Below, piece by piece: positions 17,551-26,342 of a stretch of 64,000 nt of DNA. The position numbers were made by a program, and so were the translations under genes. The first letter of the stretch is position 1. Each line of letters opens with the position of its first letter. The DNA lies in NCBI RefSeq assembly GCF_018131185.1, contig NZ_JAFCJE010000005.1, forward strand, positions 496,001 through 560,000, given 5' to 3'. The DNA is from Bradyrhizobium diazoefficiens. GTDB lineage: Bacteria > Pseudomonadota > Alphaproteobacteria > Rhizobiales > Xanthobacteraceae. Below the pieces are notes generated by a model. It saw nothing but the letters and a program-made list of their open reading frames with translations. It did no database searches and was not told the DNA's origin.

Positions 17551-17880
17551 TCAGGCGGTTTCGATGGCGTGGAAGACCAGTGCCGCGGAATAGACGTGTT
17601 GCAGCGACTGGATGGTGTTGAGCATGGTGCCGAGGCTGCCGGCATCGGGCGCTTCGGTCACGACGACGAGCTTGCCGCGGGGATCGCGGCCGTGGATCTC
17701 GCAGCCGGGCAGCGCGGTGATCTCGGCCTCGAGCTCGGCGAGACGCTCGGGGCGCGCCTGCACGATGATGCTGGCGATCTCGGCGCCCGGCGGCGGCACG
17801 ATACGGTCGGCGCTGAGCAGCCGTCCGGTGATCAATGCGCGGCGGTTCAGTGTGGCTTTGTCGAGTGAGACCTGGGCCAT
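17551..17880 (-). CDS. napD: NapA maturation chaperone
   Basis: A 109-residue NapD-family protein that binds the NapA Tat signal peptide and supports cofactor insertion before export. The domain begins IASIIVQARPERLAELEAEI and continues with a GKLVVVTEA strand, a ferredoxin-like fold. The start is taken at ATG 17880 (MAQVSLDK); a TTG at 17910 overlapping the napE stop is an alternative that would couple the two genes. It lies 16 nt upstream of napA. Confidence 0.9.
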   Translation of the reverse strand: MAQVSLDKATLNRRALITGRLLSADRIVPPPGAEIASIIVQARPERLAELEAEITALPGCEIHGRDPRGKLVVVTEAPDAGSLGTMLNTIQSLQHVYSAALVFHAIETA

Positions 17881-17906
17881 GATGGCTGTCTTTCGCTCTG
17901 GGGGAG

Positions 17907-18089
17907 TCAATGGCGGGAGGGCGGGCCGGGAGGGCCGGCGAACATCTGGTAGATCCAGACGCCGAGCCCGTAGGAGCCGACCGTTCCGACCGCGAGGACG
18001 GGCATCACGACTGCGGTCAGAAACAGGAAAGCGAAAATCTCCATGCGCCTACGGCGCACGCGCGCGGTCGTGTCGTCAGGGGCCGACAT
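17907..18089 (-). CDS. napE: Nap operon small membrane protein
   Basis: A 60-residue protein starting at ATG 18089. It has a basic, soluble N-terminus and one membrane helix (IFAFLFLTAVVMPVLAVGTV) followed by YGLGVWIYQM, which is the NapE signature. Role unclear across the family. First gene of napEDABC; the FixK box lies about 89 nt upstream of the start codon. Confidence 0.9.
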   Translation of the reverse strand: MSAPDDTTARVRRRRMEIFAFLFLTAVVMPVLAVGTVGSYGLGVWIYQMFAGPPGPPSRH

Positions 18090-18177
18090 ATTCGGTCTCT
18101 TCGAAATGATGTGGGAATCGGGACGGCATCCGGGCCGTTGCCTTGCCGGCACCTTAGGTGGACGAGGTCTTGGTGCC

Positions 18178-18191
18178 TTGATCTAGATCAA
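18178..18191 (-). promoter_or_regulatory. FixK/FNR-type box upstream of napEDABC
   Basis: TTGATCTAGATCAA is a perfect palindromic match to the FNR/FixK consensus TTGAT-N4-ATCAA. It lies upstream of napE, the first nap gene, 89 nt from the napE start codon. In Bradyrhizobium the nap operon is known to be activated by FixK2 under low oxygen, so this is the likely operator. The transcription start cannot be seen from sequence. Confidence 0.88.
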
Positions 18192-18351
18192 CCTGCTCAG
18201 AGCGAACGCTGCGTTGCACACCGCACCATCAGCGTTGTGTGATCGTGCGACCCCCCGAGCGATGTCCGCGGAGCGGAATTGGGACTTCGTAGACAGCGCC
18301 GCCTCGCGCATTAAGATGACGTCAACAACAAGAATGCGGGAGAGCGACGCC

Positions 18352-19545
18352 ATGAAATTCGGCATCTTCTACGAGCTGCAACTGCCGCGGCCCTGGGTGG
18401 CCGGCGACGAGCTCGCCCTCTACCAGAACGCGCTCTCGCAGATGGAACTCGCCGACAAGCTGGGCTACGACCATGCCTGGGTGGTCGAGCACCACTTCCT
18501 CGAGGAATATTCGCACTCGCCCTCGCCGGAATCCTTCCTCGCCGCGGCAAGTCAGCGCACGAAAAACATTCGGCTCGGCCACGGCATCCTGCAACTCACC
18601 ACCAATCATCCCGCGCGCGTTGCCGAGCGTGTCGCGGTGCTCGATCTGCTCAGCAACGGCCGCTGCGAGTTCGGCATGGGCGAGAGCGCGTCCATCACCG
18701 AGCTCACCCCGTTCGGCCGCGACATGGAGACCAAGAAGGAGGTGTTCGAGGAGGCCGTGGCCGCGATCTTCCCGATGTTCAGGGATGCCGGCAGTGAGCA
18801 TCACGGCAAGTATTTCGACATTCCCTTGCGCAATGTGGTGCCGAAGCCGGTGCAGAAGCCGCATCCGCCGCTGTGGATGGCCTGCTCGCAACTGCCGACC
18901 ATCGAGCGCGCCGGCCGTCACGGTTTTGGCGCGCTCGGCTTCCAGTTCGTCAGCGCCGATGCTGCCCATGCCTGGGTGCACGCCTACTACAACGCCATGA
19001 CCAAGCGGCTGCACAAGCTCGCCGATTACGAGATCAACCCGAACATGGCGCTGGTCTCGTTCTTCATGTGCGCCAAGACCGACGAGGAGGCGCGTGCGCG
19101 CGCCGACGGCGCCACCTTCTTCCAGTTTGCGCTGCGCTTCTACGGCGCCTCGCAGAACCGCCAGCGGCCCGCGCCCTACACCGTCAACATGTGGGACGAG
19201 TACAACAAGTGGAAGCGCGACAACCCCGAGGCGCAGGAGGCGGCCTTGCGCGGCGGTCTGATCGGCTCGCCCGAGACGATTCGAAGGAAGCTGAAGCGCT
19301 TCCAGTCCTCGCATATCGACCAGGTCATCCTGCTCAACCAGGCCGGCAAGAACAGCCACGAGCACATCTGTGAATCGCTCGAGCTGTTCGGCCGCGAGGT
19401 GATGCCGGAGTTCCAGAACGACCCGGCGCAGGCGGCCTGGAAGCAGGGCGTCATGAACGGCGAGATCGAGCTGGAGGAGATCGACACCGAGGCCTTCACG
19501 GATCGCTACGGCAAGCTCGCGATCAACGTGGCGCGGGCGGGGTAG
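18352..19545 (+). CDS. Luciferase-like (LLM class) flavin-dependent monooxygenase
   Basis: A 397-residue member of the bacterial luciferase superfamily, starting at ATG 18352 (MKFGIFYELQLPRPW), with GGGAG 9 nt upstream. Typical segments are WVVEHHFLEEYSHSPSPE, LGHGILQLTTNHPARVAERV and LSNGRCEFGMGESAS (substrate and FMN pocket). It probably uses FMNH2 and O2 on an organic substrate that cannot be predicted. No flavin reductase or transport gene is adjacent, so it appears monocistronic. Confidence 0.92.
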   Translation: MKFGIFYELQLPRPWVAGDELALYQNALSQMELADKLGYDHAWVVEHHFLEEYSHSPSPESFLAAASQRTKNIRLGHGILQLTTNHPARVAERVAVLDLLSNGRCEFGMGESASITELTPFGRDMETKKEVFEEAVAAIFPMFRDAGSEHHGKYFDIPLRNVVPKPVQKPHPPLWMACSQLPTIERAGRHGFGALGFQFVSADAAHAWVHAYYNAMTKRLHKLADYEINPNMALVSFFMCAKTDEEARARADGATFFQFALRFYGASQNRQRPAPYTVNMWDEYNKWKRDNPEAQEAALRGGLIGSPETIRRKLKRFQSSHIDQVILLNQAGKNSHEHICESLELFGREVMPEFQNDPAQAAWKQGVMNGEIELEEIDTEAFTDRYGKLAINVARAG

Positions 19546-19831
19546 GGCGCGCGCACATACCTCTTGCCGCGAGCCGACGCGCGTCGGTTCAGCGACGCGG
19601 CACGTCCATTTAATCCAACGCAAGGCTCGTTCGCGAGTCTGGTTCGATGGGCAAACCAACGCAATGCTGCGTCTTCCGGCGTCCAGTCGGCATCGCGGCG
19701 CCATGACTGTTTCCGTCTTCAGCGGCCCCGGCGACGGAGCCGCCGAATTCCCCAGAACGTGATTGCCGCCTTCGTCCCGTGGCGGCTAAGCTCCCCGTCA
19801 AGATCTTGCAGCGATATGAGCGGGAGGACCC

Positions 19832-20362
19832 ATGCGGCGACTTTTCTTGACCGGCGCGCTCTTGCTGGCGTCGGCTTCCGTCTTCGCCCAGACCCCTTAC
19901 GCCGGGATGCAGGCACGCCAGATCAAGGCGCTGTCCGAACAGCAGGTCTCGGACCTCGATGCCGGGCGCGGCATGGGTTTGGCGCTCGCGGCTGAGCTGA
20001 ACGGTTACCCGGGTCCGTCTCACGTTCTCGAATTGGCCGACAAGCTGGAGCTCAACGCGGGCCAGCGCGATCGCGTCAAGGCAATGTTCGACTCCATGAA
20101 GGCGGAAGCGCAGCCCCTGGGGGCGCGGCTGATTGCGCAGGAGGCCGAGCTGGACCGGCTGTTCGCAAGCCGCACCGTCACGCCGGCCAGCCTCAAAGCA
20201 TCGACCGCGGCAATTGCCGCCACGCAGGGCGATCTGCGGGAAGCGCACCTTAAATATCATTTGGCGACCGCCGACCTTCTCAGCCCGGACCAGATGCGAA
20301 GATACGCCGAGCTCCGCGGCTACGGCGGGCACAATGGCCACAAGATGCGCCACCACCATTGA
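19832..20362 (+). CDS. Spy/CpxP-like periplasmic protein with a His-rich tail
   Basis: A 176-residue protein with a signal peptide (MRRLFLTGALLLASASVFAQ). The mature part is helical with an LELNAGQRDRVKAMFDSMKA repeat and a second LSPDQMRRYAEL motif, like the LTxxQ motifs of Spy/CpxP. The C-terminus is GYGGHNGHKMRHHH, which could bind metal ions. In the Spy family these are periplasmic chaperones or stress sensors; here the metal-related role is inference. Upstream (19546-19831) I see no gene. Confidence 0.78.
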   Translation: MRRLFLTGALLLASASVFAQTPYAGMQARQIKALSEQQVSDLDAGRGMGLALAAELNGYPGPSHVLELADKLELNAGQRDRVKAMFDSMKAEAQPLGARLIAQEAELDRLFASRTVTPASLKASTAAIAATQGDLREAHLKYHLATADLLSPDQMRRYAELRGYGGHNGHKMRHHH

Positions 20363-20513
20363 GTGCACAGGGCGGCCTTGTGAGGCGGCCGGCGAGAAGG
20401 CGTTGGGGCGCCGGACCGGACCCCTGGAGGCTCAACGGCGCTGCCGCTCCCTCCTTCCGGTGAAATCCCCTTGCTGCTATCCTCCGGCAAAAGGGCGTCT
20501 GACGGAGGAAATG

Positions 20514-21302
20514 ATGCGGCCCCACGGAACAGGCCCGAGCCTGGCGGCTGGCGACGTCACGCCCGCCGTGCTCGCCATCGGCCGCTCCGATTTTCCAAAT
20601 GTCCTGATCGACACCTTGCGGCGGCAGGCCGGCGTCGGCCACTGCATGGTGTTCGCCCTGAGCCGCGCGGGTGCGGCAAGCTGCCTGCTCGATGCCGGCA
20701 ACATTCCGATCGGCGGAGATCTCGGCGCGGCCTATGCTGGCCAGTTCCACGCGATCGATCCCAACCGGGACGCCCTGCTCGAAAGCGACGGCGATGCGCC
20801 CATCATGCTACCGGCCTTCGCGCCGCGCATGTATAGCGCGCGCTACCGCAAGCTCTTCTTCCACGATTCCGGCATCGTCGACAAATGCGCGACCGCGATC
20901 TGGACTGGCGGCACCTGCTTCTACGTCAATTTCTACCGCATCGCCGCGCAAGGCCGCTTCAGCGACGCCGAGCGTGCGCGGCTTCAAACGATCGCGCCCG
21001 CGATCGGTGCCAGTGTCGCACGTCATTTCCAGCAGGATTCGACCGCGACGCCCGACCAGAACCTCGCCGCACTGTTCGCGGGGCGCGCGCCACTCTCCGC
21101 GCTGACGCCGCGCGAGCAGGAGGTCTGCCGCCGCATCTTGCTCGGCTTCAGCTCCGAGGCGATCTCGCAAGCACTCGGCATCAGCCTGCATTCGACCCTG
21201 ACCTACCGCAAGCGTGCCTATGAGCGGCTCGGCATCTCCTCGCAGAACGAATTGTTCGCGATCGTGCTGGGTCTGCTAGCGGGGCCTCGCGGCCTGAACT
21301 GA
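20514..21302 (+). CDS. LuxR-family transcriptional regulator
   Basis: A 262-residue regulator starting at ATG 20514, with GGAGGA 4 nt upstream (the ATG at 20511 is too close to that site). The C-terminal LuxR helix-turn-helix is LTPREQEVCRRILLGFSSEA, then ISQALGISLHSTLTYRKRAY. The N-terminal 190 residues have no clear receiver or autoinducer-binding motif, so it is not an obvious quorum-sensing or two-component regulator. Its target is unknown. The gene stands alone between the Spy-like and L,D-transpeptidase genes. Confidence 0.85.
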   Translation: MRPHGTGPSLAAGDVTPAVLAIGRSDFPNVLIDTLRRQAGVGHCMVFALSRAGAASCLLDAGNIPIGGDLGAAYAGQFHAIDPNRDALLESDGDAPIMLPAFAPRMYSARYRKLFFHDSGIVDKCATAIWTGGTCFYVNFYRIAAQGRFSDAERARLQTIAPAIGASVARHFQQDSTATPDQNLAALFAGRAPLSALTPREQEVCRRILLGFSSEAISQALGISLHSTLTYRKRAYERLGISSQNELFAIVLGLLAGPRGLN

Positions 21303-21743
21303 AGGTGTCGCCGCTGGAAGGACGTCGAAATCCTTTCGGAAGACCAATGGCATGTTGATTGGCCGCGGGAGCGCCGGTTGACGCTGCTTTTCGAACCGTC
21401 GATCAAGGAGGACGCGGGTGGGGCAGACCGCTCGTCGAAGAGTTCTGGTTGCCCCATTGGCAGAATCGGCTCGATGTCGTCACGCCGGGGAGCAGGTCCG
21501 TTAATGGGGCCTAAAGCCGTCATCAACGAACGAGCGGAGCGCGCCGGGCGATACGGACCTCGGCTTTCCGCGATGAGGGCGCCGTCTACGTCGTGACCTG
21601 ATGAGCAAGCGCTCTATTCTCATATTGCCGAGCCGGAGTCCGGTATTAACCATCGCTGCCGGTTCCGGCCCGGGCGAGATCGCTTCGAAGTTTCTTAAAA
21701 CTTGCTGGTTACCTCTCTTGGGCATGGTGACCTGGGAAAAGAC
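21303..21743. other. Intergenic region, no feature seen
   Basis: These 441 bases separate the LuxR regulator and the L,D-transpeptidase, both on the plus strand. I looked for tRNAs, strong palindromes and small ORFs with ribosome-binding sites, and found none I would defend. Confidence 0.4.
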
Positions 21744-22610
21744 ATGAGCAAGCGGGCCAAGCGCGGCAAGAAGGCAGAGACGATCGCAATCCCGATGGCC
21801 GCGAGGGTTGCAATTGGCTCTCTGGCCGTCGCCGCATTGGGATATGGCTTGCTGTCTCGCCCGGCGAGCGTGCAACCGGTGCGGAAGCCGCCCGCGCAGG
21901 AAGCCCGGGCATCGTCCAGCGCAGTTTACGTGGCGCCTCCCGTTCATGCATCGGCGCCAACTCCGGCTCCGATCCCCGCCCCGGCGCCTCTGGTCGAACC
22001 GCCCAAAGCCGACGCCGATGGTCCCGGAGCATTGGTCCGGCAGGTGGTTGACTACGCCAGCCGTCAGGTGCCGGGCACGGTGATCATCGATACCGGGAAC
22101 ACATTCCTTTATCTCGTCCTGAACGACAGGCAGGCGATGCGCTACGGCATCGGTGTCGGCCGCGAAGGTTTCACATGGTCCGGTGAGCAGACCGTAGCCC
22201 GCAAGGCAGAATGGCCGGATTGGCATCCGCCTGTGGAGATGGTCTCGCGTCAGCCTTATCTGCCGCGGTTCATGGCTGGGGGTCCCGGCAATCCGCTCGG
22301 CGCGCGGGCGATGTATCTGGGCGAGACCGAATATCGAATTCACGGCACCAACAAGCCGGATACGATCGGCAAGCGCGTGTCGTCCGGCTGTATCCGGCTG
22401 ACCAATGACGACGTCGTGGACCTCTACGAGAGGGTGAAGGTCGGCGCGAAAGTGATCGTGCTTCCGGCAAGTGCCGCCCGTCGCCCATCCCAGGGAGCGC
22501 CGTCCGACGCCGCTTTCCGATTCCCGGACCCGGCACCGCCGTCGAAGCGGCCCTTGGCAGCCAACGCGCAGATGCTGCCGTCTGGAGCGAAGATCGCCGA
22601 GGCGCAGTAG
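21744..22610 (+). CDS. L,D-transpeptidase (YkuD domain)
   Basis: A 288-residue protein starting at ATG 21744. The N-terminus is basic, then one hydrophobic anchor (VAIGSLAVAALGYGLL) and a Pro/Ala linker. The catalytic domain follows: IDTGNTFLYLVL, then the motif EYRIHGTNKPDTIGKRVSSG and CIRLTNDDV, with Cys216 as the nucleophile. It should form 3-3 crosslinks or attach proteins to peptidoglycan in the periplasm. It is predicted to be membrane-anchored rather than freely secreted. Confidence 0.93.
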   Translation: MSKRAKRGKKAETIAIPMAARVAIGSLAVAALGYGLLSRPASVQPVRKPPAQEARASSSAVYVAPPVHASAPTPAPIPAPAPLVEPPKADADGPGALVRQVVDYASRQVPGTVIIDTGNTFLYLVLNDRQAMRYGIGVGREGFTWSGEQTVARKAEWPDWHPPVEMVSRQPYLPRFMAGGPGNPLGARAMYLGETEYRIHGTNKPDTIGKRVSSGCIRLTNDDVVDLYERVKVGAKVIVLPASAARRPSQGAPSDAAFRFPDPAPPSKRPLAANAQMLPSGAKIAEAQ

Positions 22611-22622
22611 CTCAGTTCTGTT

Positions 22623-22646
22623 CGTCTCTATCGCTAGGGACAGACG
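22623..22646. repeat. Imperfect palindrome, copy 1
   Basis: CGTCTCTATCGCTAGGGACA then GACG: the arms CGTCTCTA and TAGGGACAGACG are imperfectly inverted around CGC. A second, similar element (CTATCG-NN-GGGGACAGACGG) lies at 22762-22787. The pair brackets 115 nt upstream of the P450 gene. Confidence 0.5.
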
Positions 22647-22761
22647 CTGGCGACGAATGACCGACCGATCTTCCTGACACAAGTGGGTTCGCCGGCATCC
22701 ATGCCATGCTCGCGCGATGTCCCCGCGCACCCGGCTTCTGAACACGCGCTTCAAAATATGG

Positions 22762-22787
22762 CCTGTCCCTATCGTGGGGGACAGACG
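22762..22787. repeat. Imperfect palindrome, copy 2
   Basis: CCTGTCCCTATCGTGGGGGA then CAGACGG: CTGTCCC and GGGGACAG are inverted around the TATCGTG core. It shares the CTATCG and GGGACAGACG halves with copy 1 at 22623-22646. It ends 58 nt before the P450 start codon, so it could be an operator for that gene. Confidence 0.5.
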
Positions 22788-22844
22788 GCGGCCGCGTGGC
22801 CAGCTAGTCTGTCCTGACATCTCGGGAACCAAGGGAAGACCGTC

Positions 22845-24011
22845 TTGAGCACCGCGCCGCGCATCGACATCGACCCGGCCGCGTTCTGGGCCGACCCTTA
22901 TCCGATGCTTGCGAAGATGCGGAAGGACGCGCCGATCGCCTTCGTGCCGCAGCTCGGCTCAACGCTGCTGACGAGCCGCGACGACATCTCGATCTCCGAG
23001 AAGCAGATCGACGTGTTCTCCTCGCACCAGCCCGCCGGCCTGATGAACCGGCTGATGGGCCACAACATGATGCGCAAGGACGGCGAGGCGCACCAGGTCG
23101 AGCGCCGCGCGATGTTCCCGACGGTGTCGCCGAGGACGGTGAAGGCGCATTGGACCGCGCAGTTCCAGGCGCATGCGGATCGCATCATCGATCGCATCGA
23201 GCCCGGGCGGATCGACTTCATGCGCGACTTCGCGCTGCCGTTCTCCGGCGAATGCCTGAAGTCGATCACCGGCCTTACCAACATCCGCTATGAGGACATG
23301 GACGCGTGGTCGCAAGGCATGATCGAGGGCATCGCCAATTACGCCGGTGATCCCGCCGTCGAGGCGCGCTGCCATGCCGCGACGTCGGGAATCGACGCTG
23401 CGATCGACGACATTCTGCCGGTGATGCGCAAGTATCCCGACCAAAGCATCCTCGGCGTCCTTCTCGCCTCCGGCATGCCGATGGAGAGCGTGCGCGCAAA
23501 TGTAAAACTTGCGATCTCCGGCGGCCAGAACGAACCGCGCAAGGCGATCGCCGGCACGGTATGGGCGCTGCTGACCCATCCCGAGCAGCTCGACCTCGTG
23601 CGCAGGGGAGAGGTGACCTGGTTGCAGGCGTTCGAGGAATATGCCCGCTGGATCTCGCCGATCGGCATGTCGCCGCGCCGCATTGCAAAGCCCTGGAGCA
23701 TTCGCGACGTGGCATTCGAGCTTGATGAGCGCGTGTTCCTGATGTTCGGCTCCGCCAATCGGGACGAAAAGCATTTCGACCGCGCCGATCAGTTCGACGT
23801 GCGCCGCGACCTGACCAAGAGCGTCGCGTTCGGTGCCGGCCCGCATTTCTGCGCCGGCGCCTGGGCGTCCCGCGCCATGATCGCCGATGTCGCGCTACTG
23901 ACCGTGTTTGCGCGGGCGAAGAAGCTGGAGATCGCCGATGACGAGCCGGTGCGGATCGGCGGCTGGGCCTTCCGCGGGCTGCAGAATCTGCCGGTGAGAT
24001 GGGGGCATTGA
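22845..24011 (+). CDS. Cytochrome P450
   Basis: A 388-residue soluble P450. The heme-ligand loop is FGAGPHFCAGAW with Cys336. ARWISPIGMSPRRIAK and the VFLMFGSANRDEKHFDRAD segment are P450-typical. The I-helix is LAISGGQNEPRKAIAGTVWA: the usual acid-Thr pair for oxygen activation is replaced by a GGxNEPR motif seen in a subset of bacterial P450s. The start is TTG 22845, with AAGGGA about 8 nt upstream. No ferredoxin or reductase is adjacent, so the electron donor must be elsewhere. Substrate unknown. Confidence 0.92.
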   Translation: MSTAPRIDIDPAAFWADPYPMLAKMRKDAPIAFVPQLGSTLLTSRDDISISEKQIDVFSSHQPAGLMNRLMGHNMMRKDGEAHQVERRAMFPTVSPRTVKAHWTAQFQAHADRIIDRIEPGRIDFMRDFALPFSGECLKSITGLTNIRYEDMDAWSQGMIEGIANYAGDPAVEARCHAATSGIDAAIDDILPVMRKYPDQSILGVLLASGMPMESVRANVKLAISGGQNEPRKAIAGTVWALLTHPEQLDLVRRGEVTWLQAFEEYARWISPIGMSPRRIAKPWSIRDVAFELDERVFLMFGSANRDEKHFDRADQFDVRRDLTKSVAFGAGPHFCAGAWASRAMIADVALLTVFARAKKLEIADDEPVRIGGWAFRGLQNLPVRWGH

Positions 24012-24391
24012 GCCCGCAGACGTGCGCGCGCCATGCTGATCATTTCATCATGCGCCTGTTTTGCCCGACGGAGCAAAGGTTTTGCCAGACCAGATTGCAT
24101 CAAGCGCAAGTCATTGATCTCCCTACCGCCGGCTACTGTGCATGGGGTTGTTTTCGACATTTCGCAGTTCGGTGCTTCGCGATCACGAACCGGAACCGTG
24201 CATCGCTCACATTCGCGTGCGAAAAGAATCTCTCTGCACCATCGCGCGCGCTTGAAAGATTAATCATGCGCACGGCCGCGCACGCAGTGCGCGCATCGCT
24301 ATTTTTCCGGACGTCTCGACACCTCCAACAACCCGCACCATCATCCTCCACACGAAGATGAACAACGGCCGCACGTGGCCGGGAGCGTGGA
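24012..24391. other. Intergenic region upstream of the sulfonate operon
   Basis: These 380 bases hold the promoter region of the ssu operon. A small palindrome GCGCAC-GCA-GTGCGC lies at 24278-24292, followed closely by a short T-run; it could be a weak terminator or an operator. I see no gene. No CysB/Cbl-type regulator gene is adjacent. Confidence 0.4.
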
Positions 24392-25342
24392 ATGCAGCGT
24401 CGTGACTTTCTCAAACTATCGATCGGAACTGCGGCTGCCGCAGCGATCGCCGCGCCTGCAATCGCGCAAGGCACTGTGAAGGAAATTCGTATCGGCTATC
24501 AGAAGACCGGCGTGCTGGTGATCGCGCGCCAGCAGGCGAGCTTGGAAAAACATTTCACTGCCTTGGGCATCGACGTGAAATGGATCGAGTTTTCCTCGGG
24601 CCCGCCGATGATGGAAGCGATGAATGTCGGCAGCGTGGATTTCGGCGCGGTCGGCGACTCTCCGCCGGTGTTCGCGCAAGCCGCCGGGGCTGCGATCGCC
24701 TATGCCGCGGGCCAGCCCATCACCAACGGGCAGGGCATCCTGGTGCCGAAGGACTCGGCGATCCGCGACATCGCCGGCCTCAAGGGCAAGCGCGTCGGCT
24801 TCACCAAGGGCTCCAGCGCCCACAACGTCGTGGTGCAGACGCTGGAGAAGGCCGGTCTCACCTATGCCGACATCACGCCGGTCTATCTGACGCCGCCGGA
24901 TGCGGGCCCGGCCTTTGCCAATGGCAGCATCGAAGCATGGGCGATCTGGGATCCGTACTTCGCGATCGGCGAGACCAGGCAGAATGGCCGCATCCTGATC
25001 AATGCGCGCGAGGTCACCAAGACGAATTCCTTCTACATCGCCAACCGCGATTTCGCGAAGAACCATGGAACGATCCTGCAGCAGATCGTCGACGTGACGA
25101 CCGCCGCGGGCAGTTGGGCTGAACAGCACCGCGACGAGGTCGCCAGATCGCTCGCTGCGATCACCGGCGTGCCGCTGGACATCCAGACCCTCGCCGCCAA
25201 TCGCGCCAACTTCGTGGTCGGTCCCGTCACCGATGACATCGTCGCAACCCAGCAGGGCGTCGCCGACCGCTTCTACAAGCTCGGCCTGATCCCGAAGCCG
25301 GTCGCGATCCGCGACATCGTCTGGCGCAACCCGGCAGCCTGA
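24392..25342 (+). CDS. ssuA: Sulfonate ABC transporter substrate-binding protein, copy 1
   Basis: A 316-residue periplasmic binding protein with a Tat-type signal (MQRRDFLKLSIGTAAAAAIA). The mature N-terminus KEIRIGYQKTGVLVIARQQA and the FSSGPPMMEAMNVGSVDFGA segment are the SsuA/NMT1 signature. It captures aliphatic sulfonates for import. It is followed 38 nt later by a second binding protein that differs in signal type. Confidence 0.92.
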   Translation: MQRRDFLKLSIGTAAAAAIAAPAIAQGTVKEIRIGYQKTGVLVIARQQASLEKHFTALGIDVKWIEFSSGPPMMEAMNVGSVDFGAVGDSPPVFAQAAGAAIAYAAGQPITNGQGILVPKDSAIRDIAGLKGKRVGFTKGSSAHNVVVQTLEKAGLTYADITPVYLTPPDAGPAFANGSIEAWAIWDPYFAIGETRQNGRILINAREVTKTNSFYIANRDFAKNHGTILQQIVDVTTAAGSWAEQHRDEVARSLAAITGVPLDIQTLAANRANFVVGPVTDDIVATQQGVADRFYKLGLIPKPVAIRDIVWRNPAA

Positions 25343-25380
25343 TCGTGCCGACCACTCTCCCAATTTCAAAAGGTCTGAAC

Positions 25381-26334
25381 ATGAGGCGTATCATCCAGCG
25401 TCTGATCGCGGCCATCGTGCTGTCGATCGGCATCGTCGCCGCCGCCGTCGGCACCTCCTACGGTCAGGACAAGGTGGTCCGCATCGGCTACCAGAAATAC
25501 GGCAAGCTGGTGCTGCTCAAGAGCAAGGGCACGCTGGAGCCGAAGCTCGCCGCCGACGGCTACAAGGTGGTGTGGACCGAATTCCCTTCCGGCCCGCCGC
25601 TGCTCGAGGCACTCAATGTCGGCGCCATCGATTTCGGCAACACCGGCGAAGCGCCGCCGATCTTCGCGCAGGCCGCCGGTGCGCCGATCCAGTATGTCGC
25701 CTATGAACCGCCGGCCCCACAAGGCGAGGCGATCCTGGTGCCGAAGGACAGCCCGCTGAAATCGGTCGCCGACCTCAAAGGCAAGAAGGTCGCGCTCAAC
25801 AAGGGCTCCAACGTCCACTACCTCCTGGTCAAGGCGCTGGAGAAGGCGGGCGTGAAATACTCGGAAGTCGAGCAGGTATTCCTGGCCCCCGCCGATGCGC
25901 GCGCGGCCTTCGAGCGCGGCGCGGTCGATGCCTGGGTGATCTGGGATCCCTTCCAGGCCGCCGCAGAAGCCGCCACCGGCGCCCGTACGCTGGCTGACGG
26001 CTCCGGCATCGTCGCCAATTACCAGTTCTATTTCTCTTCGAAGAAGTTTCTAGATGCCAACCCGAAAGTCGTGGACGTCGTGCTCGCCGAGCTCAGCACC
26101 GTTGACGACTGGGCCAAGGGTGACATCCACGCGGTCGCCGAGCAGCTGGCCCCGACGATCGGCCTTTCGGTCCCCGTGGTCGAGGTCGCCTTGAAGCGAC
26201 AGTCCTACGGCATCAAGCCGATCACCGACGCCGTTATCGCCGACCAGCAGCAGGTGGCTGATGCGTTCTTCGCGCTCGGCCTCATCCCGAAATCCATCAG
26301 GATCTCCGACGTCACCCGGAAGTCAGGATCGTGA
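25381..26334 (+). CDS. ssuA: Sulfonate ABC transporter substrate-binding protein, copy 2
   Basis: A 317-residue paralogue of the preceding gene with an ordinary Sec signal peptide (IIQRLIAAIVLSIGIVAAAV). The VVRIGYQKYGKLVLLKSKGT segment and FPSGPPLLEALNVGAIDFGN match copy 1 closely. The start is ATG 25381; 12 upstream in-frame codons are not family-like. The two binding proteins probably widen or tune the range of sulfonates taken up (inference). Confidence 0.92.
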   Translation: MRRIIQRLIAAIVLSIGIVAAAVGTSYGQDKVVRIGYQKYGKLVLLKSKGTLEPKLAADGYKVVWTEFPSGPPLLEALNVGAIDFGNTGEAPPIFAQAAGAPIQYVAYEPPAPQGEAILVPKDSPLKSVADLKGKKVALNKGSNVHYLLVKALEKAGVKYSEVEQVFLAPADARAAFERGAVDAWVIWDPFQAAAEAATGARTLADGSGIVANYQFYFSSKKFLDANPKVVDVVLAELSTVDDWAKGDIHAVAEQLAPTIGLSVPVVEVALKRQSYGIKPITDAVIADQQQVADAFFALGLIPKSIRISDVTRKSGS

Positions 26335-26342
26335 GCATAGTC

